A stretch of DNA of 64,000 nucleotides. Source: Paenibacillus aceris (GTDB lineage Bacteria > Bacillota > Bacilli > Paenibacillales > NBRC-103111). Position numbers and translations under genes: made by a program. Within the stretch, counting starts at the first letter, position 1; each line of letters begins with the position of its first letter. The stretch lies in assembly GCF_017874035.1 (NCBI RefSeq), contig NZ_JAGGKV010000019.1, positions 62,001 to 126,000 on the forward strand. Direction: 5' to 3'. Positions 45,446-54,891 of the stretch are shown one piece after another. The notes under the pieces are model-generated. The model had not been told where the DNA came from and made no database searches. It saw nothing but the letters and a program-made list of their open reading frames with translations.

Positions 45446-46378
45446 ATGTTGAAGATCAAGATATTCGCGGGCTGCTTCGCGCTAGGTTTTTCACAAAATC
45501 ATGTGGATAAGGTCGCTCAACTATTTGCCAATGAGAAGTATCCGGTTCCTCAAGGCTTTACTGATAAAGATGTAAATTTAACGGCTCCAAGACTGTATAG
45601 CGATAAGTTAATACTCTATTATATGTTAAACATGGCGAAGCTCGGGTTATTCGCTTACAGCACTGGGCTTACTTTTTCAGAGAGAGCAGATATCATAGAA
45701 TTAATTTCGACTTGCTTGATGGAATCAAAAGAGCTGCATAACAATGCCAAAATGATGGCGCAGAAAAAAGGCGTCTATATCCATTGTCCTATTATACCTA
45801 CGCCTAGCAGCGTGGAATTCGTTCATAAACAGAGCTTTTTAGGTGGTTTATTTTCGGAGAAACGGCCACTAATCGCAAATGAAATCGCCAATCTTACGTA
45901 TAACGTTGAACGCAATGTTTTAGGAAAATCGCTTATTATTAGTTTTAGCCAGGTTGCTAAAATAGAAGCGGTGCGCAAATACTTTGTGCGCGGCAGGGAA
46001 ATCGCACAAAACAAATTGATGTTTTTAGTATGCTGCTAAGAGAAAGTTTCTTACCATCACCGATGACATTAGAAGCCGATGTCACTGATTCTAAAATACC
46101 ACCGTTTTCGGACAAACTCATGATGGTCCAAATTACGAGTTTAGTCGCTTCAGGAATTGGACAATATGGTGCTTCTCTGTCGCAAAGTCCTCGAGCTGAT
46201 TTAGCATCTACTTATACGCGGTTATCTGCTAAACTTGGGAATTATGGCGGCGGATGTAGCAGAAATTCTTATAGATCACGGATGGATGGAAAAGCCGCCA
46301 CATGCAGCAAATAGGGAAGCTCTGGCAAATTTGTGCTGGTTTAGTTTCACGCGAGACGAATCCCATTCGATAAAATGA
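45446..46378 (+). pseudogene. DUF3231-family protein, truncated and frameshifted
   Basis: The first frame (to 46039) reads DKDVNLTAPRLYSDKLILYY and VHKQSFLGGLFSEKRPL, as in DUF3231 spore/coat-associated proteins. A shift near 46012 leads to QIDVFSMLLRESFLPSP, and another near 46250 to AADVAEILIDHGWMEKPP, ending at 46378. About the first half of the two-repeat protein is absent: the frame begins in the second repeat. It is not functional. Confidence 0.8.
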
Positions 46379-46418
46379 AAAAGGAGCTAAGCGGCTTTAC
46401 CTGCTTATCTCCTTTTTT
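46378..46418. terminator. Strong bidirectional terminator
   Basis: AAAAAGGAGCTAAGC pairs with GCTTATCTCCTTTTTT (one mismatch). It lies at the end of the DUF3231 pseudogene. Confidence 0.8.
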
Positions 46419-46450
46419 GGGGCATCCACTGCTGTGCTCTTGAGAAAGAT

Positions 46451-46580
46451 CGGGAACTACAGGACGCTATTTGTGCTCGATGGGCTGTTTTCACGTTGTT
46501 AACGGAACTACAGTCGCTTATTTGCCCAAGCAGCCTTCACATCGCTTAAAATCGGCAGAATAGCGGAACAAGGTTCCCAC
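46451..46580. repeat. Intergenic repeat element, copy 1
   Basis: Two direct units, GGAACTACAGGACGCTATTTG (from 46453) and GGAACTACAGTCGCTTATTTG (from 46504), about 51 bp apart, are followed by an inverted unit CGGCAGAATAGCGGAAC...GGTTCC (46553-46576). The inverted unit also occurs at 62567. The rest of the gap to 46752 has no recognisable gene. Confidence 0.75.
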
Positions 46581-46752
46581 TTATTCATCAAATCACTGAC
46601 ATTGGGGCAAATATCGAACTCTTGTTCTCATTAGCAACAGGTGGTCATCCCTAGCCTTTGGAGACAGCACCCTTTTATCTTTATCCACAGGGCTTAAACG
46701 CTGTTTTCAAAATAATTAAGGCGTAGGTACCCTGCTGCCATTCAAATCAAAT

Positions 46753-47520
46753 TCAAATACCGAACGTATTACCGCCGTTTACCGAAAGGCACTGCCCTGT
46801 AATAAACGCAGACTCTGACGAAGCTAAGAAAACAACAGCATTTGCGATATCCGCAGGCTCGCCGACCCGCCCAAGGGGCACACCGGCGCTATAGCCTTCC
46901 GTACTAACGCCCTCATGCCTCTCCACAGGTATCCATCCCGGTGCAATCAGATTCACCCTAATACCATGTGGACCCAGCTCACTGGCCCAAGATCGCGTCA
47001 TTCCCACCATGGCTGACTTGGCCGTCACGTAGCTGGAGAAATTCGCATTCCCGATTTGAACCACCTCGCTGCCAATGTGAATGATGCTGCCTTCTCCCTT
47101 AAGCTTCATACTTGGGAGCACCGCTTTTGCAAGCAGCAGGGGCGCCTTCACGAAAAATTCCAGCTGATCCATGTAAGTCTGCCATGAACTCTCTTCAATC
47201 GATAGCATCGGCTGCGGGCCTGTCGCATTATTGACCAGAATATCAATACTCCTGCCAAAATGCTGCTCCACGCGCCCGTTGAGATCGGCCACTTCTGCCT
47301 CGTTTGTGATATCAGCGCGAAAAGCAATCGCGCTGCCGCCCGCGGTAGTGATAAGGCGAACCGTTTCCTCCGCATCCTGTACGTTATTCGCGTAATTGAC
47401 AGCGACGTCGGCCCCTGCTGCCGCAAGTGCAGCTGCGATATGCCGCCCTAGTCCGCGGGAAGCACCGGTAACAAGCGCGATCTTCCCCTCCAGCCTTGTT
47501 GATGAATTCAATGGGTCCAC
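46753..47520 (-). CDS. SDR-family oxidoreductase (FabG-like)
   Basis: 255 residues. Cofactor motif TGASRGLGRH (near residue 18), NNATG (near 97), catalytic Ser in IHIGSEVVQ and the YVTAK catalytic pair (Tyr near 162, Lys near 166). NAD(P)-dependent dehydrogenase or reductase of unknown substrate. It lies 20 nt after the phytanoyl-CoA dioxygenase gene and ends a sugar-uptake operon, so it probably acts on the imported compound. In-frame start choice is uncertain by a few codons. Confidence 0.9.
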   Translation of the reverse strand: MDPLNSSTRLEGKIALVTGASRGLGRHIAAALAAAGADVAVNYANNVQDAEETVRLITTAGGSAIAFRADITNEAEVADLNGRVEQHFGRSIDILVNNATGPQPMLSIEESSWQTYMDQLEFFVKAPLLLAKAVLPSMKLKGEGSIIHIGSEVVQIGNANFSSYVTAKSAMVGMTRSWASELGPHGIRVNLIAPGWIPVERHEGVSTEGYSAGVPLGRVGEPADIANAVVFLASSESAFITGQCLSVNGGNTFGI

Positions 47521-47539
47521 CTCTTCCTAAGTAGCACTC

Positions 47540-48367
47540 TTATTTATAGACACTGTTGCCAGCATCCTGATTGTACAGCTCCTTCAATGGTACCATAGAT
47601 TCTGAGGGAACATAATATTTAAACGGGTTCTCATCTATGACGCCCAGAAGCTGATTCCGATAAGGTGAAGCGTTTTCCAGGAGCCGGTCAGACGCCGTTC
47701 GATAATCAATAGGTCTTAGCCAAATCGGACTATAACCGAGGAACAGCTGCCGGCGTGTAAATTCCGAGCGATTAGGCGCTCCGGCATGCCACAGGTTTTG
47801 CGGGAAAATAAACACATCACCCGGTTTGCCGCATACTTGCACTTCCCCTGCCACCTGCCCTTGCACATCCTGACTTTCTGGATGAAACACCTTATTATGT
47901 GATCCAGGGATAATTTTCGTATTACCGCGGTCCGGTTGGGTCATATCGCTCAGAATATAGCAAGTTTTAATGTAATAGGTAGAGGTAATGCCATTTTGCT
48001 TCGGAAACTGTGGATGCGGCCCGTCTTGATGCCAGTTGATGAAACTGTGCGACTCGGTTTTCACATCGTTCGGATTCGGTTTACGAATGGTTAAATGTGA
48101 GATGTGCAGTTGAATGTTATAGCCAAGCAGATTAACCATTAGAGGAAGCAGAGTGGGCTCATCGATAAGTGAAGCAATCTCATCGTCACGCTCTATACTG
48201 TTATAAATGTTATATGCTAATGATTCCGGTTCTTCGGAGACGATTCGGTCAATCGCGGCATTCAATCGATTAACTTTATCTTCCGATAGAACGCCCGGCA
48301 GGATCAAATAACCGTTCTCGTTAAATTGTTGAATCAGTGCAGGAATATCCAGTTTTGTTTGTGTCAT
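47540..48367 (-). CDS. Phytanoyl-CoA dioxygenase family (Fe(II)/2-oxoglutarate) oxygenase
   Basis: 275 residues. The metal triad is readable: HQDGPHP (His and Asp near 116-118) and the distal His in LWHAGAPNRS (near 194), with the 2-oxoglutarate-binding Arg some 10-12 residues later (FTRRQLF). Such enzymes hydroxylate small molecules in the cytosol; PhyH proteins in sugar loci are not well assigned. It follows the binding-protein gene after a hairpin. Confidence 0.88.
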   Translation of the reverse strand: MTQTKLDIPALIQQFNENGYLILPGVLSEDKVNRLNAAIDRIVSEEPESLAYNIYNSIERDDEIASLIDEPTLLPLMVNLLGYNIQLHISHLTIRKPNPNDVKTESHSFINWHQDGPHPQFPKQNGITSTYYIKTCYILSDMTQPDRGNTKIIPGSHNKVFHPESQDVQGQVAGEVQVCGKPGDVFIFPQNLWHAGAPNRSEFTRRQLFLGYSPIWLRPIDYRTASDRLLENASPYRNQLLGVIDENPFKYYVPSESMVPLKELYNQDAGNSVYK

Positions 48368-48435
48368 GTGAATACACTCCTCTTTTTAATTTAATGGTCA
48401 TTCTCTTGTTTTACACGTGTAAATATTGCTTTTAA

Positions 48436-48469
48436 AGGAAAAGGAAGCCCCTTTCTCCTTCCTTTTCCT
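48436..48469 (-). terminator. Intercistronic hairpin between binding protein and dioxygenase
   Basis: AGGAAAAGGAA (48436-48446) and TTCCTTTTCCT (48459-48469) form a perfect 11-bp stem. TTAAAA follows on the minus strand, not a full T-run, so it may reduce rather than stop read-through or protect the upstream message. Confidence 0.6.
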
Positions 48470-48476
48470 CAGGCTA

Positions 48477-50015
48477 TTATTTCACGTAGCCAAGCTCTTT
48501 GATTCTTTTGTCCGCAGCGTCCAAATAAGCCTTATAATTCATCGAGCTTTCCAATGTCTTCAAAAAACTGTCGTATTCACTGAGCGGACGCTTGCCATAT
48601 AAGAATTTGGAGAATTCTTCTTCAATATAGCGACTCGCATCTGCAGCATTGTAGCCATTCGGCATATCGACAAATCCAGCCAATCCATCAATATGCGGCT
48701 GTTTGCTCGCGAATTCCATAAACTGTGCCTGCGGTCCGAATTTCACCGTCAAATAATCCATTTCCGGGCGGCCTGCGAATTGATACAGCCAGAAATAACC
48801 GCCTTCTTTGCCCATCAAATCTGTCGGAACAACTTTGCTGCCATCCAGATTATAGTGCTTGCCTTTCACTCCGTATTGCACCAACAAGGAACCATCTTTG
48901 GAGGACACATAGTTCAATAAATCAATGACCTTCTGCAGCTTCTCCGGATTTTTCTCAAGCGACTTCGGAACGGCGTACAACGCTGCTGCCTTCCCAATGT
49001 CGTAGGCGCTTGCATATTTACCGCCAGGTCCTTTTATGGCATCAACCTGCACCCATTTGGCGTTCGGGTTCACGGCTTTAATTTGCTCAACAAATTGCTC
49101 CTTCGTAACATTCGGCCAATCCAGATAAACGATACCTGCTTGCCCTTTAATCGCTTTTTGTTGATGTTGAAGGCCTGAGTTTGCCAATAGCTCTGGATCC
49201 ACCGAGCCGGAAGCAATCATTTTCTGGACGAAAGCTAGCGCATCCTTCATCCCGGGATCATACAGGGAATTCACCACTTTATTATCCTTTACATAAACGG
49301 TTGGTGTACCTCCGTCCATACCTACGCCATAGGCACCAAAAACGGTATCAAAAGCGCCCAGTTTACCTCCTGTGAGGCCATACGTATCTTTTTTCCCATT
49401 GCCGTCCGGATCCTTCTCGGTGAACGCTTTGGAAACTTCAAGCAATTCCTCCGGTGTCGTAGGAACTTTCAAATTCAACTTATCGAGCCAATCCTGGCGA
49501 ATCCAGTACGTATTGTAAGGAACCTGCGGCGACTTGGCGATGGCATACGTTTTGCCGTTCAGCATCCCTTTCTTCAAACTGTCAGCCCCAATAAAGTCTT
49601 GTACAGACTTCAGCTTATCCAAATAAGGCGTGAGGTCAAGCAAGAGCCCTTGATCTGTAAATTGCTTCAATTGCTGGCGGTCGACAGCGAATAGATCCGG
49701 GAAGTTCGCGGATGACATACGCACGTTTAACTGATTTTTGTAATCATCGCCGGATGCATACACGGTTAGATTGAGATCCGTGCCCAACGCCTTATCCAGC
49801 TCCTGCTTAATAATGTCCTGATCGGGAGAAGGAAGGCCGCTGCCCGTTTCGATAATGTCAAGCTTAACTGGCTTGGAGCTGGCTGGCGTTTTGCCGCTCT
49901 CCGCTGTTTTGTCGGCAGGTTTATTCGCAGCAGGTGTTCCACCGCAGCCGGCTATAAGTGTTCCACCAGCGAAAGTCATGGCGAGAAGAATTGGTACGAG
50001 CAATTTCTTTTTCAT
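48477..50015 (-). CDS. Sugar-binding lipoprotein (LplA-type)
   Basis: 512 residues from ATG 50015, behind GAAGGGG; the longer frame to 50099 is not supported. Lipobox LIAGC (Cys near 24), Ala/Lys-rich linker, then the long LplA-class binding fold (KLDIIETGSGLPSPDQ; SKFLYGKRPLSEYDSFL). It follows the two permease genes and is the third gene of the operon. Ligand unknown. Confidence 0.9.
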   Translation of the reverse strand: MKKKLLVPILLAMTFAGGTLIAGCGGTPAANKPADKTAESGKTPASSKPVKLDIIETGSGLPSPDQDIIKQELDKALGTDLNLTVYASGDDYKNQLNVRMSSANFPDLFAVDRQQLKQFTDQGLLLDLTPYLDKLKSVQDFIGADSLKKGMLNGKTYAIAKSPQVPYNTYWIRQDWLDKLNLKVPTTPEELLEVSKAFTEKDPDGNGKKDTYGLTGGKLGAFDTVFGAYGVGMDGGTPTVYVKDNKVVNSLYDPGMKDALAFVQKMIASGSVDPELLANSGLQHQQKAIKGQAGIVYLDWPNVTKEQFVEQIKAVNPNAKWVQVDAIKGPGGKYASAYDIGKAAALYAVPKSLEKNPEKLQKVIDLLNYVSSKDGSLLVQYGVKGKHYNLDGSKVVPTDLMGKEGGYFWLYQFAGRPEMDYLTVKFGPQAQFMEFASKQPHIDGLAGFVDMPNGYNAADASRYIEEEFSKFLYGKRPLSEYDSFLKTLESSMNYKAYLDAADKRIKELGYVK

Positions 50016-50112
50016 AGATACCCCTTCTTTCTTTAAAAAAGTTAAAGTTGCTTCTATTGTCGCCGTAACAGAACGAACCAGGCTGCAGTCCTGATGCATT
50101 CGACATACGGGG

Positions 50113-50973
50113 TCAACCTTTGACGGAGCCCATTAGCATTCCTTTGGTGAAATGCTTTTGAATGAACGGATACACAAGAATGATCGGTAAGCTTGCAGCG
50201 ACAACAGACGCCATTTGCATCGTTTCGGTAGGAAGCATATTTTCGGCATTTTCAAGCGGTTGCTGGGTCAGCATGAGAATCTCGCGAATAACGACCTGCA
50301 AAGGAAACAAATTGCGGTCTGTCACATACATAATCGCTTGGAAAAATTCGTTCCAATGACCGACCATGTAGAACAACCCAATTGTGAGCATTGAAGGAAC
50401 AGAAAGCGGCAATACGATTTGCCATAAAATACGGAATTCCTTAGCGCCATCCATCCGGGCCGATTCAAACAACTCTTCCGGAAGGCTTTCAAAAAAGCTT
50501 TTCATAATCAAAATGTTAAAACTCCAAATCGCATTGGGTAAAATCATCGACCAGACGGAATCCAAGAGTCCTAAGGATTTCACAACCAAATAAGTCGGAA
50601 TGAGTCCTCCGCTGAACAGCATCGTAAAGACGACCATCAGAAGGAAGAAGCTTCTGCCTGGGAGATTGCGACGGCTAAGCGGATAAGCCATCAGCGAAGT
50701 CAAAATCAGATTCACAATCGTACCTACGACGGTGATGAAGATCGTCACCCAGAAGGCTTTTGGAATATTCGTTTCGGTGAAAAGCTTGTGATAAGCGCTA
50801 AAGGTGACGGACTTAGGAATGAGGATGAAACCTCCGTTTTTCAGTACCTCGGAGAAAGGTGTGATGGACACGGCTATCACATACATCAGCGGTACGATCG
50901 CCGCCAGTGCAGCAAGCCCGAGGATGACGACGACGATCGTATTTACGATCCGGTCTTCCCAGCCTCTTACCAT
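50113..50973 (-). CDS. Carbohydrate ABC permease (LplC type)
   Basis: 286 residues, six spans, coupling loop ESARMDGAKEFRILWQIVLP near 180-200 and the C-terminal KHFTKGMLMGSVKG. It overlaps the LplB-type gene by 7 nt, like the pair at 18080-19935. Confidence 0.92.
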   Translation of the reverse strand: MVRGWEDRIVNTIVVVILGLAALAAIVPLMYVIAVSITPFSEVLKNGGFILIPKSVTFSAYHKLFTETNIPKAFWVTIFITVVGTIVNLILTSLMAYPLSRRNLPGRSFFLLMVVFTMLFSGGLIPTYLVVKSLGLLDSVWSMILPNAIWSFNILIMKSFFESLPEELFESARMDGAKEFRILWQIVLPLSVPSMLTIGLFYMVGHWNEFFQAIMYVTDRNLFPLQVVIREILMLTQQPLENAENMLPTETMQMASVVAASLPIILVYPFIQKHFTKGMLMGSVKG

Positions 50974-51938
50974 ATGCCCTCACCCCATTTCTTGGATAAG
51001 TGATTGGAGCCTAGTACCAGGACAAGCCCAATAACCGATTTGAACAATCCTACGGCTGCCCCCAGCGAGAAATTAAGCTGCTGCAATCCTGTCCGGAACA
51101 CCCAGGTGTCCAATATATCCGCAACTTGATACACTTGAATGTTATACAGAATATAAATTTGATCGAATCCGGCATCCATAATATGCCCCAGCTTTAAGAT
51201 GAGCAGAAGCACAATAACATTTCGAATGCCTGGCAGCGTAATGTGCCAAATCATCCGCAAGCGGCTTGCGCCATCCACTCGTGCAGCCTCGTACAAGGTC
51301 GGATCGATCGCTGTCATCGCTGCCAAGTAGATGATCGCGCCCCAGCCAAGATCTTTCCAAACTTCCGAACTGACCAGAATCGTCCGGAAGTAATCAACCG
51401 ATGTCATGAATCCTATCGATTGTCCGCCGGCATCTTCGATAAAGCGGTTGACAATTCCGGAGTTTTGCGAAAGGAGTGCAATTAAAATACCGTAAATAAT
51501 CACCCATGATAAGAAATGCGGCATGTACGTTAGCGTCTGTACAACAGTTTTAAACCAGCGCAGCCTGCACTCATTGAGAAGCAGCGCCATAATAATGGGC
51601 GGTGCCATGCCGAAAAGCAGCTTATAGATGCTAATGACGAATGTGTTGACCATGAGCTGTCCGAAATAAGGGGAATCAAAAAACGTTTGAAAATGCTTGT
51701 ACCATGGATCAGCCCAACCACTGCCGAGAATGCCATCTAATATTTGAAAATCTTTAAATGCAATAATCACACCATACATGGGAATATAGCGGAAAATTAC
51801 GTAATAAATAACGCCAGGCAAAAGCATGAGATAGAAAGCCCGAAAGGCCCAAACCTGCTTCGCAGATAATTTAAGCCTCGTTTCCTTTACTTTGCTCCCC
51901 GCCCCTGTTTCCTTCCCAATTGCAACTTGCTGTTCCAT
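50967..51938 (-). CDS. Carbohydrate ABC permease (LplB type)
   Basis: 323 residues from ATG 51938, chosen for GAGGTGG upstream. Six spans, YIPMYGVIIAFKDF at the start and coupling loop EAARVDGASRLRMIWHITLP near 225. First gene after the promoter at 51989-52060. It forms the channel with the LplC protein; a shared ATPase is expected elsewhere. Confidence 0.92.
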   Translation of the reverse strand: MEQQVAIGKETGAGSKVKETRLKLSAKQVWAFRAFYLMLLPGVIYYVIFRYIPMYGVIIAFKDFQILDGILGSGWADPWYKHFQTFFDSPYFGQLMVNTFVISIYKLLFGMAPPIIMALLLNECRLRWFKTVVQTLTYMPHFLSWVIIYGILIALLSQNSGIVNRFIEDAGGQSIGFMTSVDYFRTILVSSEVWKDLGWGAIIYLAAMTAIDPTLYEAARVDGASRLRMIWHITLPGIRNVIVLLLILKLGHIMDAGFDQIYILYNIQVYQVADILDTWVFRTGLQQLNFSLGAAVGLFKSVIGLVLVLGSNHLSKKWGEGIW

Positions 51939-51988
51939 GAGGCCACCTCTTTTCCATCTGATCACTCGCTTCCTAACGGGTTGAGTTT

Positions 51989-52060
51989 AGTATAGCAAGC
52001 GCTTTCTTTGGAAAATATACAGTGATCCTGCGAAAATGTCCGAATTATTGCAAACGCTTT
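51989..52060 (-). promoter_or_regulatory. Operon promoter with paired AAAGCGYTTGC sites
   Basis: TATACT (-10) is at 51989-51994 with a poor -35. GCAAGCGCTTT (51995-52005) abuts it and GCAAACGCTTT (52050-52060) lies 55 bp upstream at the kinase stop codon. Both are near cre sites (about three mismatches). They suggest CcpA or LacI-type repression, with activation by the neighbouring AraC-type response regulator making up for the weak -35. Confidence 0.5.
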
Positions 52061-53852
52061 ATTTGGTTATTCCTGCATGTTCGTGTTCCACAGCTGGCAG
52101 CTCGATTCGGATCAACGTACCAAGTTCCGGCAGGGAGAAAATGGACAATCCATACTCCGTTCCGAAATGGAGCCCGATTCGTTCATGGACATTCATGATC
52201 CCGATTCCTGTGAATCTGTGTTTATTTGGCGCTTTGTGCCGCACTTCAAACAGACTGTTCAGGACCTCCGAGTCCATCCCGAGCCCGTTGTCCCTGATCG
52301 TAATTATCAGTTTATCCTTCACGCACTTCGTCCGTATACGGATCATTCCTGCACGCTTAAGCGGTACAATCCCGTGGAAAATGGCATTCTCCACAAGCGG
52401 CTGCAAGGTTAGCTTCAAAATTGTTTTCGATAGCGTTGCAGTAGCGGCGTCGATGTCCATCGTGAACTTATCACCGTAGCGTACTTTCTGAATATACGCA
52501 TACATGCGCAGCCCTTCCAGTTCGTCCGCCAAAGTGACGAATTCTGTGCTTTTATCAAAGCTGAAAGACAACAAGCCAACAAGCGTCTTGATCGTTTCCC
52601 GAACCTCGTGGATTTTGTGCTGCTTGGCCAAAGAACTGATACAAGCAAGGGTGTTATACAAAAAATGCGGGGCGATTTGACTCTGCAGCATTTTCAGCTC
52701 GAAATGCTTCTTGCGTCGCTCCGCTTCCTTCGTTTCGTGCAGCAGATGATGAATCCGCTCCATCATCGCATTAAAGCTTCGCGTCAATCGACCGATCTCG
52801 TCATTTCCAGTCGCATGTATGGTGTGAAGCACCTCCATATCCCGTATCCGGTCCATCTTCGCAACCAATGTACGTACGGGCAGCGTAATATACCGGCTTA
52901 TCATGTAAGTGCTGGCTAAGACAAGGAAGATCCAAAAAACGCCCGCCGTACTGAAATTTCGGTAAAGGCTGCGTATATTTTGATAGAAAAAACTATTTTC
53001 ATAGAAGGCGATAAAATACCAGCCAAGCTTATTCATCCCGGACTTCACAGCAACCAAATCGCCCTGTGGACCATCGATCTCCGCTGCTCCGAGAGGAAGC
53101 TCCGACACTTTATCGACAAAGCTTGCATCCAACTCCGGCGGGAACACTGACATGTTATAAGGAAGCAGCCGGTATGAATTAAGCGGGAGACTAGCGTCAA
53201 ACGAGTGGACAACATTCTTTTTATTGGTGATGATCGCAAATGTTTGATTTTTCGTATTCATGAATTGAGCGATCAGATTCGTTAATTCAACGAGATCGAT
53301 TTCCACGACAGCAATCCCTTTTAATGACTTCGTCGAGGAGGATTGAATCGGCAAAACGAAGGCGACGGTTTTACCCGACATGGGAGATTGATAGGGCTCT
53401 GTGATAAACATCCCGTAGGTTTCTTTGGCTTTCGCAAGCAGCTTAGGAATTTCAGGATTTCCAATAATATCAAAAGTAGTTTGAGAGTTGGAAATGACAT
53501 GCCCGTCTTCGCCAACCAAATAGAGCGACTTATACAGCGTTCTGTTCATATTCGCATACGACCGCAGAACATCCGAAGCCTCCTTCTCCATACCGACATT
53601 TAACAGATCTTCACGGGTTGAGATGAGCAGAAGAATATTTTGTACATTGTCCAAATACGCATTCATATAGAGATTAGTTCGGTCAATAATAATTTGGGCG
53701 TCCGATACGACCTGCCTCCGAAACAATCCTTCCGCTTCGCGCAGGTTGATCCAGCCAAGTCCTCCTAACAGCACAAGCGTTCCAAGGGATAAAAAAAGAA
53801 AATGTTTGGCCAGCATACTCCAGCTGCCAAACCATGAGATAAGCGCTTTCAT
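52059..53852 (-). CDS. YesM-type sensor histidine kinase
   Basis: 597 residues. First span about 15-36, Cache-like extracellular domain to about 280, second span about 290-310, HAMP about 312-365, His_kinase with HFLYNTLACISS (His near 398), HATPase with PLVENAIFHG, RDNGLGMD and GIMNVHERI. It follows the response regulator gene by 7 nt. It should sense a ligand for the permease operon that comes next. Confidence 0.9.
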   Translation of the reverse strand: MKALISWFGSWSMLAKHFLFLSLGTLVLLGGLGWINLREAEGLFRRQVVSDAQIIIDRTNLYMNAYLDNVQNILLLISTREDLLNVGMEKEASDVLRSYANMNRTLYKSLYLVGEDGHVISNSQTTFDIIGNPEIPKLLAKAKETYGMFITEPYQSPMSGKTVAFVLPIQSSSTKSLKGIAVVEIDLVELTNLIAQFMNTKNQTFAIITNKKNVVHSFDASLPLNSYRLLPYNMSVFPPELDASFVDKVSELPLGAAEIDGPQGDLVAVKSGMNKLGWYFIAFYENSFFYQNIRSLYRNFSTAGVFWIFLVLASTYMISRYITLPVRTLVAKMDRIRDMEVLHTIHATGNDEIGRLTRSFNAMMERIHHLLHETKEAERRKKHFELKMLQSQIAPHFLYNTLACISSLAKQHKIHEVRETIKTLVGLLSFSFDKSTEFVTLADELEGLRMYAYIQKVRYGDKFTMDIDAATATLSKTILKLTLQPLVENAIFHGIVPLKRAGMIRIRTKCVKDKLIITIRDNGLGMDSEVLNSLFEVRHKAPNKHRFTGIGIMNVHERIGLHFGTEYGLSIFSLPELGTLIRIELPAVEHEHAGITK

Positions 53853-53859
53853 TTTGTCA

Positions 53860-54648
53860 TCAGCCCTTTTTATAATCTGTTGGTGCTACCCCGGTCCAAT
53901 TTCGGAAGAGCTGCGAAAAATAACGGTAACTCGGAATACCTACCTGCTCGGCCACTTCGTATACTTTAAGCTGAGTGTTCTGAAGCAGGTTCACGGCCTT
54001 CTCCATGCGCAGCCGAGTGACATAATCATTGAAGGATTCCCCGGTTTCTTCCCGGAATAGACGGCTGAGGTAATACGAGCTCAACCCGACCTCATCCGCA
54101 ACAGAGGTCAGCGTAATCGGATCTCCCAGCTTACTCACAATAATTCTTTGTGCCAACTGAACTTCTTTGCGAATCTTCCGTTCATCACTCGTTACTGACT
54201 TTTGCGGATTGGCCAACTCCCGGCGCGTCCGTTCCTGTTCATAATCCCTTAAATCAGTTTCACGTCGGATCGCTGCTCGAGCTTTTTCAATCGCTATCTT
54301 CATATCCCCTTCATCAAACGACAGCTTCGTAAAATAGTCCAACGCCCCTAACTTCAGCGCTTCTTGAGCATAATGAAAATCGCTATGGCAAGTTAACAGC
54401 ACGAATTGGATGAGCGGAAACCTTTTTTTAACGATGCGAAACAATTCCAATCCATCCATGATGGGCATGGTTATATCCGAGATAACAAGATCAGGTTCCA
54501 AGACTTCGCACAGCGCCAAAGCATCTTCCCCATTCTCCGCTTCTCCGACCAGTTCAGCTCCAAATGAAGACCATGGCATGGAACGGAGTTCTTGTCTTAA
54601 CGGCAATTCATCATCAATAATTAGCACGCTTACCGGTGCGACAGACAC
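53860..54648 (-). CDS. YesN-type response regulator with AraC HTH
   Basis: 262 residues from GTG 54648, preferred to the GTG four codons earlier because GGTGGGGG lies 5 nt before it. Receiver with D12/D13, phosphoacceptor D58 (VISDITMP) and the Thr/Lys region; a short linker; C-terminal AraC double HTH at about 160-255 (LTSVADEVGLSSYYLSRLFRE; IPSYRYFSQLFRN). Partner of the kinase downstream and likely activator of the operon at 51938. Confidence 0.9.
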   Translation of the reverse strand: MSVAPVSVLIIDDELPLRQELRSMPWSSFGAELVGEAENGEDALALCEVLEPDLVISDITMPIMDGLELFRIVKKRFPLIQFVLLTCHSDFHYAQEALKLGALDYFTKLSFDEGDMKIAIEKARAAIRRETDLRDYEQERTRRELANPQKSVTSDERKIRKEVQLAQRIIVSKLGDPITLTSVADEVGLSSYYLSRLFREETGESFNDYVTRLRMEKAVNLLQNTQLKVYEVAEQVGIPSYRYFSQLFRNWTGVAPTDYKKG

Positions 54649-54831
54649 ATTGTCCCCCACCTTTCTTTAACCTTGAAATCGCTAACCATCCTTACAACCA
54701 TGATATCAATTATATCAGCTTTTGTTTATACAGAAATAATGTAAAAATGTATAAAAAAACAAACTCAACATCTAGGAAACCATGCGCGCTAAGGGAACAA
54801 AGATCCCCGTTTCGAAGAACATTTGGGGCAC

Positions 54832-54880
54832 AAAAAAAGGCTATCCTCAAGTAGATCATTCTACTTGTAAGACAACCTCT
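54832..54880 (-). terminator. Terminator of the sulfatase operon
   Basis: On the minus strand AGGTTGTCTTACAAGTAGA pairs with TCTACTTGAGGATAGCCT (with some G-U pairs) and is followed by TTTTTTT. It lies just after the second sulfatase. Confidence 0.8.
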
Positions 54881-54891
54881 CCCACCTCGAA

